Part shown: one piece after another, positions 16,801 through 25,000 of the stretch
How positions within the stretch are numbered: the stretch's first letter is position 1
Layout: each line of letters starts with the position of its first letter
From: a virus
Virus record (IMG/VR): IMGVR_UViG_3300027771_000043
Span: 1-35,280 of that record
DNA: 35,280 nucleotides
Direction: 5' to 3' (one strand)
Position numbers and translations under genes: made by a program
The notes under the pieces: generated by a model
What the model saw: only the letters and a program-made list of their open reading frames with translations
Told to the model about the DNA's origin: nothing
The model's database searches: none

Positions 16801-19800
16801 ATGTTTTAGTCCAGATCTTAGTATAGGTTGTAGTATAATCTTTTTCCCAAATCTTTGTATAAGTCTTCACATAATTTTTTACATAATCTTTATCGTAATT
16901 TGTTGTGTAGGTCTTAACCCATATTTTAGTATAGTCAGCATCAAAGGCACCTTCATATGCTTTAGTCCATATTTTTGTATATAAAGTTGTATAGGTTTTT
17001 ACATATACTGCAGTCCATGAATCTTGATATGCAGCTTCATAATCTTTAAGATAATTTTTAGACCATAACTTTGTATAGATTTTTACATAATCTTTTTCCC
17101 AGATCTTTGTATACTCTCCTGCCCATACCTTATTATAAATTTTAGTATAGTCAGCACCATAACCTTTTACATAATTTTTATTCCATATCTTAGTATAGTC
17201 AGCGCCATAGTCTTTTACATAATTTTTAAGATAGTCAGTAGTATATGTCTTAGTCCATATCTTTGTATAGTCTGTTGTATAAGTCTTAACATATATTTTA
17301 GTATAGTCTGCATCAAAGGATCCCTCATATACATCAACATAATCTTTTGTATATAATTTTTCCCATAGCTTAGTATATTCACCCACCCATACTTTGGACC
17401 AAATTTTTGTGTAATCTTTTTCCCATATCTTAGTATACGTTTTAACATAATCTTTATTATAATCTTTATTCCATATCTTTGTATACTCACCAACAAAAGC
17501 ACCTACATAAATCTTAGTATAATCTTTAGTCCATATTTTAGTATAAGCCTTAACGTAATCTTTTAGATAGTCTTTATTCCATACCTTGGTATACTCTCCT
17601 ACCCATACTTTAGCATAATCTTTATTATAATCTTTAGCCCATATTTTTGTATACTCTCCTACCCATACTTTAGAATATACTTTATCATATGCTTTGGTCC
17701 AAACTTTAGCCCAAACTTTAGTATATTCTCCTACCCATACTTTGGCATAAATTTTAGTATAGTTAGTTTCATCTGATCCAGATGCATAACCACCATAGTA
17801 AGTAGGACCTACCCATATCTTAGTATAGTTAGCATCAAATGATCCCTCATATATTTTAGTATAGTCTTTACCATAGTCCTTGGCCCATATCTTTGTATAG
17901 TCAGCATCAAAGCTACCTTCGTATACTTTGTCATAAGCCTTTGTATATGTTTTAGTATACGTAGCATCAAATGATCCTTCGTATATTTTAGTATATGTCT
18001 TTACATAATTTTTAATCCAATTTTTAGTATAGATGGCATCATAGTCTTTACTCCATATTTTTGTAAAGCTGCCATCAAAAGAACCTTCGTATACTTTATC
18101 ATAAGCCTTAGTATAAGTTTTAACATAGTTCTTATTATAATCTGTAGTATAAGTCTTAACATATATTTTAGTATAGTCTGCATCAAAGGATCCCTCATAT
18201 ACTTTATCGTAAGCCTTAACATATCCTTTAACCCAACCTTTAGTATATTCTCCTAACCAAACTTTAGACCAAATTTTAGTATAATCTTTTTCCCAAATCT
18301 TAGTATAGATTTTAGTATAATCTTTTTCCCATATCTTTGTATAGGTCTTAACATAATCTTTAGCCCACAACTTACTATAGATTGCAGTATATGTTTTAAC
18401 GTAATCTTTGGACCAAATTTTAGACCATATTTTTGTATACGCAGCATCAAATGAACCTTCATATATTTTTGTATATGTCTTAGTCCATATTTTAGTATAG
18501 TCAGCTGAATAATCTTCTACATAATCTTTAGTCCATAACCTATGCCATTCTTTAGCATACTCAGCTTCCCATACTTTTACATAGGTCTTAACATAATTCT
18601 TTTCCCATATCTTAGTATAGTCACCTTCATAATGTTTTAAGTATCTGGCAGTGAATGATTGATGGTAGGCTTTCTCATATGTTGTTTCATAATCTTTAGC
18701 CCATATCTTATCATAATTTTTTACATAGTTCTTTACATAATCCTTAGACCAAATTTTAGTATATGTTTTAAGATAGTCCGTACTATAATCAGCATCATAC
18801 CCTTTAACATAATTTTTTAAATAGTCAGTAGTATATGTCTTAGTCCATATCTTAGTATAGTCTGCATCAAATGAACCTTCATACACATCTACGTAATCTT
18901 TAGTGTATAGCTTTAGATAATTTTTAAGGTAATCTTTATCCCAAAGTTTAGTCCATATCTTAGTATAGGTCTTAACATAATTTTTTACATAGTCTTTATT
19001 CCAGATCTTAGTATAAACACCTACATAATTCTTAGTCCAGATCTTAGTATAGGTTGCATCATAATCTTTTACGTAATTCTTTTCCCAGATCTTTGTATAG
19101 TTAGCATCAAAAGATCCTTCGTATACATCAACATAATCTTTTGTATATAATTTTTCCCATAGCTTTGTATACTCACCAACAAAGGCACCTACATAAATCT
19201 TAGTATAATCTTTAGTCCAGAGTTTTGTATAAACTTTATCATAGTCTTTGTTATAATCTTTTTCCCAAAGTTTAGTATACTCTCCAACCCATACCTTTGC
19301 ATATACTTTATCATATGCCTTAGTCCAAACTTTAGTATACTCTCCAACAAAAGATCCTACGTATACTTTAGTCCATACCTTAGTATAAATTTTAGTGTAG
19401 TTAGTTTCATCTGAACCAGATGCATAACCACCATAGTAAGTAGGACCTACCCATATTTTTGTATATATTTTGTCCCATACTTTTGTAAAGTTACCATCAA
19501 ATGATCCTTCATATATTTTAGTATAATCTTTATTCCAGACCTTTGTATAGTTAGCATCAAATGATCCTTCATATACTTTGTCATAGGCTTTAGTATATGT
19601 CTTAACCCATATCTTAGTATAGTCAGCAGCATAATCCTTTTGCCAAACTTTTGTAAAGCTGCCATCAAATGATCCTTCGTATACTTTATCATAGGCCTTG
19701 ACGTATCCTTTGACCCAACCTTTAGTATACTCACCTAGCCATACCTTAGCATATATTTTAGTATATGTTTTAACATAATCCTTAGACCAAATCTTAGTAT

Positions 19801-22000
19801 AGATTTTAGTATAGTCTGTTGTGAATGTACCTTCATATGTTGTAGTGTATGTTTTAACATAATTTTTTAGATAGTCTTTATTGTAGTCAGTACTGTAATC
19901 AGCTGACCAAACTTTAGTATAAGTTTTTACATAGTCCTTTGTATAACCTTTAACCCATCCTTTTGTATATTCCCCAAGCCATACTTTTGAATATACTTTA
20001 GTATAATCTTTCTCCCAGATCTTAGTATAGGCTTTGACATAATCTTTATCCCATATCTTAGTCCAGATCTTTGTATAGGCTTTAACATAATCAGCATCAT
20101 AACCTTTAACATAGTTTTTAAGATAGTCTTTATTATATCTGCCTACATAATTCTTTGTCCATATCTTAGTATAGAGCTTGTGCCATTCTTTGGCATACAA
20201 TGCCTCCCAGTCTTTTTGATACTGTGTAGTATATGTCTTAACCCAATTCTTAGTATAGTTACCTGTATATGTTTTAGTAAAGTTTTTAGTATATGTGGCT
20301 GCATACACTTCAGTCCAATCACCAGCAAATGCACCACCAGCAAAATGTCCTTCATATATTTTTGTATAGACTGTGGTAAATCCACCAGTATAACTTGCTT
20401 CATAATCTTTATTGTAATCAACAGAATAAGATTTACTATAATTACCAATATAATCTTTTGACCATATTTTATGATATGGTGTAGTATAATCTACTGAATA
20501 ATTTTTAACCCAATTCTTAATATAGCTAACTTCAAATGTACCTTCAAAAGAAGTCTCTTGTACATAGACTTTTTCAAAATTAGTAAGACCAGCATATACT
20601 CCTGTGTAAATTTGTGCTCCTGTATAGACACCAGTATATAATTTAGTGTACTCGTCTGTATATGTTCTTACAGAGGTTCCTTCAAAAGATGTGTCTCCAA
20701 CATAGGCCTTCTCATATATTTTTAACCAGTCGTGTGTATAAATTTTTTCCCAATTACGATCAAAGCCTTCTTCTCCTACAAATAACTTAGCCCATATTTT
20801 AGTATAGTCTTTATTATAATCTACTGAATAAGATTTAGTATAATTTTTAGTATAGGTATTAACATAAACAGCTGTATAATTTTTAGACCAAACTTTTGTA
20901 TATGTACCAGTATAGGTTTTAACATATATTCTTTCATAGTTACCTAGATATAATTTTGTATAATTTTTACTATAGGCTACTTCTGCAGACCATATTTTAG
21001 TCCACGTTTTTGCATAGTCTCCCTCATACAATTTTGTATACGAGGCTTCCCAAACTTTCCTATAATTAGCGCTATAGTCCTTCGTAAACGCTCCTTCAAA
21101 GGAGTTACCATATGCTTTGGTGTAGGTCTTCGAGTACTCCCCACCATAGGCTTTTTCATAGGTTGTTGTATAGTCTTTACTATAGTCAGCGGAGTAATCT
21201 TTATTGTAATCTTTAATGTAGGCTTTAACGTAATTGCCCTCGTTAGAGAAAGTATTTCTTGCATCTATAAAGGCTGTACCTTGTCTTACCCAAGTACCTG
21301 ATGCAGGAGCATTTTGTTGCAGTGCATACTTACCTATACCAGTAGATACTAATTGGTTTCTAAATCTACTAATTAAATAAGATATCTCTGTATCACTAAA
21401 CTCTTGGGATTGACCAGCTACGTCAGTAAGTTTTAAAGGACGAACAGTTGTAGGCGCAGTAGGACCAGTAGTCCTTCTCCATATCTGTGTAGTGTTACCT
21501 GATGCGGAACCATTAGATGCCACTGAATTTGTTAATGTAAGTATGGATGTATATTGACTATTTGGTTGTGAAGGTGTCATAACATATGAACCTAAACCAT
21601 TAGCTACTAAATTAGATAAGGCTCTGTTTATTAAAGAGGCATTTAAATTTGTATCAGATTGTTGTACCATTGGTTGAGCAGTATTGTTATACTCAATTGG
21701 TCTAACCATAAGTGACTCATCACTATTAGCAGTTTGAATTTGATATAAAGATGTTGTGCTGACTGTGGTTATTGAACCACCGGGAGTTGTTTGACCTACT
21801 GCTTCCGCTCTTTTAGTATCTACAAAAGAACCAATGCTGGTAGTTCCTGAACTACTTGTACTAAGTATACCGGGACCACTGTTAGATACAAATGAACTAA
21901 GTATCTGGTGGACAGAATAATCCATATCTTCATTGGACATAACTTGAAGACTTGTATATTCACCACTTCCATTGGTTTGTATTTTTAACGGATTTGCCAT
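13874..22000 (-). CDS. Giant repetitive fibre protein A (2708 residues, proximal candidate)
   Basis: Residues 1 to about 255 are a non-repeat domain (MANPLKIQTNGSGEYTSLQV, DMDYSVHQILSSFVSNSG) of the kind that heads structural proteins of cyanophage-like T4 relatives, with a TQIWRRTTG segment and an internally similar helix pair (NRALSNLVANGLGSYVM; SRFRNQLVSTGIGKYAL). From there to about residue 2690 the protein is aromatic-x-Lys-x repeats (YTKIWTKDY, YVKTYTKIW) mixed with YEGSFDA units and four Gly/Tyr cassettes. A short unique tail ends TVSLWVRTA. In one 100-residue sample I counted 6 Trp and about 16 Tyr. No signal peptide. AGGAAAGAGG precedes the ATG and TATAAATA is at 22028-22021. Likely an elongated virion appendage; function inferred. 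Confidence 0.8.
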   Translation of the reverse strand: MANPLKIQTNGSGEYTSLQVMSNEDMDYSVHQILSSFVSNSGPGILSTSSSGTTSIGSFVDTKRAEAVGQTTPGGSITTVSTTSLYQIQTANSDESLMVRPIEYNNTAQPMVQQSDTNLNASLINRALSNLVANGLGSYVMTPSQPNSQYTSILTLTNSVASNGSASGNTTQIWRRTTGPTAPTTVRPLKLTDVAGQSQEFSDTEISYLISRFRNQLVSTGIGKYALQQNAPASGTWVRQGTAFIDARNTFSNEGNYVKAYIKDYNKDYSADYSKDYTTTYEKAYGGEYSKTYTKAYGNSFEGAFTKDYSANYRKVWEASYTKLYEGDYAKTWTKIWSAEVAYSKNYTKLYLGNYERIYVKTYTGTYTKVWSKNYTAVYVNTYTKNYTKSYSVDYNKDYTKIWAKLFVGEEGFDRNWEKIYTHDWLKIYEKAYVGDTSFEGTSVRTYTDEYTKLYTGVYTGAQIYTGVYAGLTNFEKVYVQETSFEGTFEVSYIKNWVKNYSVDYTTPYHKIWSKDYIGNYSKSYSVDYNKDYEASYTGGFTTVYTKIYEGHFAGGAFAGDWTEVYAATYTKNFTKTYTGNYTKNWVKTYTTQYQKDWEALYAKEWHKLYTKIWTKNYVGRYNKDYLKNYVKGYDADYVKAYTKIWTKIWDKDYVKAYTKIWEKDYTKVYSKVWLGEYTKGWVKGYTKDYVKTYTKVWSADYSTDYNKDYLKNYVKTYTTTYEGTFTTDYTKIYTKIWSKDYVKTYTKIYAKVWLGEYTKGWVKGYVKAYDKVYEGSFDGSFTKVWQKDYAADYTKIWVKTYTKAYDKVYEGSFDANYTKVWNKDYTKIYEGSFDGNFTKVWDKIYTKIWVGPTYYGGYASGSDETNYTKIYTKVWTKVYVGSFVGEYTKVWTKAYDKVYAKVWVGEYTKLWEKDYNKDYDKVYTKLWTKDYTKIYVGAFVGEYTKLWEKLYTKDYVDVYEGSFDANYTKIWEKNYVKDYDATYTKIWTKNYVGVYTKIWNKDYVKNYVKTYTKIWTKLWDKDYLKNYLKLYTKDYVDVYEGSFDADYTKIWTKTYTTDYLKNYVKGYDADYSTDYLKTYTKIWSKDYVKNYVKNYDKIWAKDYETTYEKAYHQSFTARYLKHYEGDYTKIWEKNYVKTYVKVWEAEYAKEWHRLWTKDYVEDYSADYTKIWTKTYTKIYEGSFDAAYTKIWSKIWSKDYVKTYTAIYSKLWAKDYVKTYTKIWEKDYTKIYTKIWEKDYTKIWSKVWLGEYTKGWVKGYVKAYDKVYEGSFDADYTKIYVKTYTTDYNKNYVKTYTKAYDKVYEGSFDGSFTKIWSKDYDAIYTKNWIKNYVKTYTKIYEGSFDATYTKTYTKAYDKVYEGSFDADYTKIWAKDYGKDYTKIYEGSFDANYTKIWVGPTYYGGYASGSDETNYTKIYAKVWVGEYTKVWAKVWTKAYDKVYSKVWVGEYTKIWAKDYNKDYAKVWVGEYTKVWNKDYLKDYVKAYTKIWTKDYTKIYVGAFVGEYTKIWNKDYNKDYVKTYTKIWEKDYTKIWSKVWVGEYTKLWEKLYTKDYVDVYEGSFDADYTKIYVKTYTTDYTKIWTKTYTTDYLKNYVKDYGADYTKIWNKNYVKGYGADYTKIYNKVWAGEYTKIWEKDYVKIYTKLWSKNYLKDYEAAYQDSWTAVYVKTYTTLYTKIWTKAYEGAFDADYTKIWVKTYTTNYDKDYVKNYVKTYTKIWEKDYTTTYTKIWTKTYTTDYLKNYLKNYVKDYTTDYNKDYVKTYTKIWNKDYTKIYAKVWLGEYTKGWVKGYVKDYVKTYTTTYEGTFDTAFVKAYTKIWNKDYVKNYVKTYSKDYDAVYEGSFDADYTKVYVKTYTTDYTKIWEKTYTKIWEQHWHKDYVKTYTKIWTKDYTKIYAKVWVGTYDKDYVKDYTKIYTKIWSKNYVKAYEGSFDGSFDANYTKIWVGPTYYGGYASGSDETNYTKIYAKVWVGSYVGEYNKDYVKDYDKVYTKIWSKNYVKTYEGAFDANYTKVWAKDYSTDYLKNYVKAYQQSWTKTYTTTYTKAWDKEYTKIWVGPTYYGGYASGSDETNYTKIYTKVWDKVYTKIWNKDYHATWSKDYVKTYTKIYTKVWNKDYTKIWSKVWVGEYTKIWVKDYNKDYLKNYVKTYTTIYNKDYVKTYTGEYTKIWEKNYQKLYNKDFVDVYEGSFDANYTKIWTKTYTTDYLKNYVKTYTKIWSKDYVKDYVKTYTKIWEKDYDAIYTKIWVKTYTTDYNKDYIKNYVKTYTKIWEKDYDAVYAKQWLGQYEKDYTTTYQKIWEKDYTKIWHANWTHEWETNYNKDYVKTYTTVYSTLWEKNYDRDWHTDWSREWETFYTKIWEKDYLDTYTGTFDTDYIKNYDKLWLKHYVAHYEGLWQQQFTKEYTKVWEKDYTHNWTKTYTVDYNKEYQVTWTKEYVRLYTKTYTKDYTKIYQGDYTKVWTGSYVGAVNYVKQWASDVNYEGTNWSLVAFTGQFTKIWSGTWTKAWVGAYTSAVTYTKTYQKEYEAEYTKAYTRTYLGDRSYGKDFSATYTKIWTKLYTKIYDKDYSKDYTKIYTKDYNTNYEGTFDRNYVKLYEGNFEKVYTKQYTGTENYSVDYNKVYVGQYNKNYTRLWETSYSKVWQKVYTRTFSGDFSKDYTKEYGGSYVKVYTKNWTKLYNKVWSKTYSKDYNKTYVGTNINNETEAVTTVSLWVRTA
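15794..15844 (-). repeat. Gly/Tyr hinge cassette, fibre A copy 4
   Basis: Encodes VGPTYYGGYASGSDETN, the last copy along protein A. It is followed by YTKIYTKVWDKVY and preceded by WDKEYTKIW, the same flanks as the third copy of fibre B (24424-24474). Confidence 0.9.
16124..16174 (-). repeat. Gly/Tyr hinge cassette, fibre A copy 3
   Basis: VGPTYYGGYASGSDETN preceded by EGSFDGSFDANYTKIW and followed by YTKIYAKVWVGSYVG. It lies inside the segment that is collinear with fibre B; its partner is 24754-24804. Confidence 0.9.
17762..17812 (-). repeat. Gly/Tyr hinge cassette, fibre A copy 2
   Basis: The same 17 residues, here after YTKIYEGSFDANYTKIW and before YTKIYAKVWVGEYTKVW. It belongs to the second of two long higher-order repeats in protein A. 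Confidence 0.9.
19400..19450 (-). repeat. Gly/Tyr hinge cassette, fibre A copy 1
   Basis: First copy along protein A, preceded by FTKVWDKIYTKIW and followed by YTKIYTKVWTKVYVGSF. It heads the first of the long higher-order repeats. Confidence 0.9.
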
Positions 22001-22020
22001 AGGCGCGCCTCTTTCCTATG
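22001..22020 (-). promoter_or_regulatory. Ribosome-binding leader with GC palindrome before fibre A
   Basis: Directly upstream of the ATG the minus strand reads CATAGGAAAGAGGCGCGCCT. AGGAAAGAGG gives a purine-rich ribosome site, and the last ten bases, AGGCGCGCCT, are a perfect palindrome that is very GC-rich compared with the surrounding sequence. Confidence 0.6.
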
Positions 22021-22028
22021 TATTTATA
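22021..22028 (-). promoter_or_regulatory. T4-type late promoter for fibre A and downstream genes
   Basis: TATAAATA on the minus strand, 20 bases upstream of the fibre A ATG and overlapping the stop codon of fibre B (TAA, 22026-22024). The leader would be very short. It can drive fibre A, the coiled-coil protein, the glycosyltransferase and the oxygenase gene, which have at most 15 bases between them. Confidence 0.75.
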
Positions 22029-25000
22029 GTAACTTAAATGTTTCATCTCCAGCGATTAATCCTCGCCCTGAGCCTCCAGGTCCTACAAACAATACTCTTG
22101 ACGCGTCATATCCTTGTATAGCAGATCCTGGTGTACCACCATCTCCACTCATAGCCCATTTAGTTCTTGTAGATGCTCCTGTTACTATAGTGTCCATATT
22201 TGCTCCATAACCTATTGCTCCAAGGTCACCACCTTTACCGCCTGGTACTCTTGAATTGTGTGTTGTTATTATATTTGGTACTGCTCCTGCACCACCTTTT
22301 ATTATAGAACCAGCAACAGAGGCTGTTAATACTGCACTTGCAGTTGTTCCTGCTGCTCCACCTAATGAACCAGAACCACCACCGCCACCTGAACCTGATT
22401 GTGCAGCAAACTCAGTTGACTTAGCACCAGTAGCAGGATTAGTTAACATGGTAAGACCACCTGCACCACCACCGCCACCACCACCGCCAATGGTACCATA
22501 ATTTTCTATAAACAATGTAACAGCTGCGTCTGTCTTAATAGCTGTACCACCATTTGCTCCATCAGCACCTGCAGTATCTGTAGCTGCATTACCGCCTGCT
22601 CCACCACAACCAGTTATGTAACCATTATGATGAACTAAAATTCTTACTAAGTGAGGGAAGTTTTGAGCACTGCCACCATCAACTTGGTTAACTGATATAG
22701 CAGAGAACCCTGTTAAATCTATAGCTGGTTTAGCTGTAGTATTAGAACCTATAGAATAATATGTATCTTGATCATCTGGATTACCCACATGGATAGTAGT
22801 CATTGTTGGATTAGATCCACTAGCTCTACCTTTATGATCTAAAAATTCTTTCAAATTAAAGTTGTTAACAAACAGAGAAGATTTGCTTCCATTATGTCCT
22901 GCAATTGTTGCTGAACCTTTAGATGAGAATTCTCCTAATGTATCTGGTGTACCTGTTGTATCGTTTTCACCTCTCATATAGAATGCATCTGCTGTATTAG
23001 CAAGAGGACCTGCAGTAGTATTATTTAAATAAACGTCTGTATGTTTGTGTCCTATGTGTGATAATTTCCAATTAGATCCATCTTTAGTATGTTGATACGG
23101 TACTTCTTTCCACTCACCCTCTTCTCTTACCCATAACTTTTTAGCTTGTTCCCATATATCTTCTTTCTTCAAGAACAATCTAGGTTTAGTATTTGATAGT
23201 GCACCACTATGTACTCCTACAAAATTTGTATTACCAACAAATGTATTATGTGATGTTCTTGTACCACTCCATTGAGTTTCAAAATATTGATCTCCAGTAT
23301 AAGTTGGATTCCAAGCACGAAGATAATTTTCATTACCTAACCATATTTTAGTATAGTCTGTACTGTAATCATCTAATCCATCAAATGAACCTCTATAGTT
23401 TACAATACCATCTCCAAAATATAAACCATCAGCTTGATAAGATCTTGCAGATGTATATACAACTGTAGTTATTAAGTTTATAAATCCAACATCTGCAGTA
23501 AAGTTTCTTACACCTTCGTATCCACCAATATATTCTTTTACGTATGTACCTTGATATGTTGTAGTGTAAGTCTTAACATAATTTTTAAGATAATCTTTAG
23601 ACCAAATTTTAGTATAAACCTTATCCCACGCTTTGGAATAATCTTTTGAATATGCTTTTTCCCAAATCTTAGTATATATTTTTTGGTATATTGTTGTGTC
23701 AGCACCTGATGCAAAGCCACCATAGTAGGTTGGACCAACCCAATCTTTTTGATAATTAGCATCATATGATTTTTCATAATCTTTTGTATATATTTTATTC
23801 CATGCTTTTGTATAATCAGCACTATATTCTTTGGCATAGGCCTTAACATAATCTTTATTCCATACCTTTGTATATACTGCACCATCATATGCTTTTTCAT
23901 AAGCAGTACCAGCGTACACACCGTCATAAGATAATTGACCAGCGTATGTAGCAGTCCATGCCTTAGGTGATGTATATGTTACTGTACCAGAGAAGTATGC
24001 TATCCATACAGTCCATATTCTTTCATATGCTTTTACATAATTCTTAGACCATACCTTAGTATAAGTTGTAGTGTAATCTTTATTGTATATTCTGCCATAT
24101 GCTTTAGTATAGATTTTAGTATAGTCTGTACTATAATCTTTATTATATGTTTTTGTATAAGTTTTAACATAATTTTTTTCATAGCTGGCATCAAAAGATC
24201 CCTCATATACATCTACATAATCTTTTGTATATAATTTTTCCCAAAGTTTAGTATACTCACCAACCCAAACTTTTGCATAGTCTTTATTATAAGTTTTATC
24301 ATAGGCTTTAGTATAAATTTTAGTCCAAATTTTAGTATATTCTGCTGTCCAATCAGCATGATAATCTTTAGACCAAGTTTTTGTATATACAGCGGTCCAT
24401 ACTTTAGTATATATTTTTGTATAGTTAGTCTCATCAGAGCCTGAAGCGTATCCACCATAGTATGTTGGACCTACCCAAATTTTAGTATATTCTTTATCCC
24501 AAAGTTTTGTATAAGTTGTTTCCCAAAGTTTAGTAAACGATTGTTGGTATGCTGCTATGTAAGTTTTATTGTAATCAGTTGTATATGTTTTAACCCAAGC
24601 CTTAGTATAGTTTGCATCAAATGCTCCTTCATATGCTTTAACATAATTCTTTTCCCAGATCTTAGTATAGATTGCATCATAATCTTTTACGTAATCTTTA
24701 TTGTACACTCCTACATAAGAACCAACCCACACCTTAGCATAAATTTTAGTATAGTTAGTTTCATCTGATCCAGATGCATAGCCACCATAGTAAGTAGGAC
24801 CTACCCATATCTTAGTATAGTTAGCATCAAACGATCCATCAAAGGAACCTTCATATGCTTTAACATAATTTTTAGACCAGATCTTAGTATAAATTTTAGT
24901 GTATGTTTTTACATAATCTTTATTGTAAACGCCTACCCATACTTTAGCATATACTTTTTCATAAGCTTTTTCCCATACCTTAGTATATGTTTTTACCCAA

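Larger units (their letters stand above)
13934..21235 (-). repeat. Tetrapeptide (12-base) repeat array in fibre protein A
   Basis: About 2430 codons in which Tyr, Trp or Phe recurs every fourth residue and Lys (sometimes Gly) usually lies two residues later. Typical units are YTKI, WTKD, YVKT, YEGS and FDAN. The repeat is degenerate at DNA level: Lys, Tyr and Ile codons vary between units. Larger modules recur, such as VWLGEYTKGWVKGY (near 19940-19990, 19693-19750, 18205-18265 and 16615-16680) and YTKDYVDVYEGSFDA (near 17290-17360, 18870-18910 and 19090-19150). G-richer variants occur near 14460-14660 and 20300-20700. Confidence 0.9.

Noticed and set aside
22001-22010. AGGCGCGCCT as a sign of cloning or assembly artefact
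   Set aside because: It contains a rare-cutter site, but flanking genes, promoter and ribosome site are continuous and natural-looking, so I treat it as genuine sequence.
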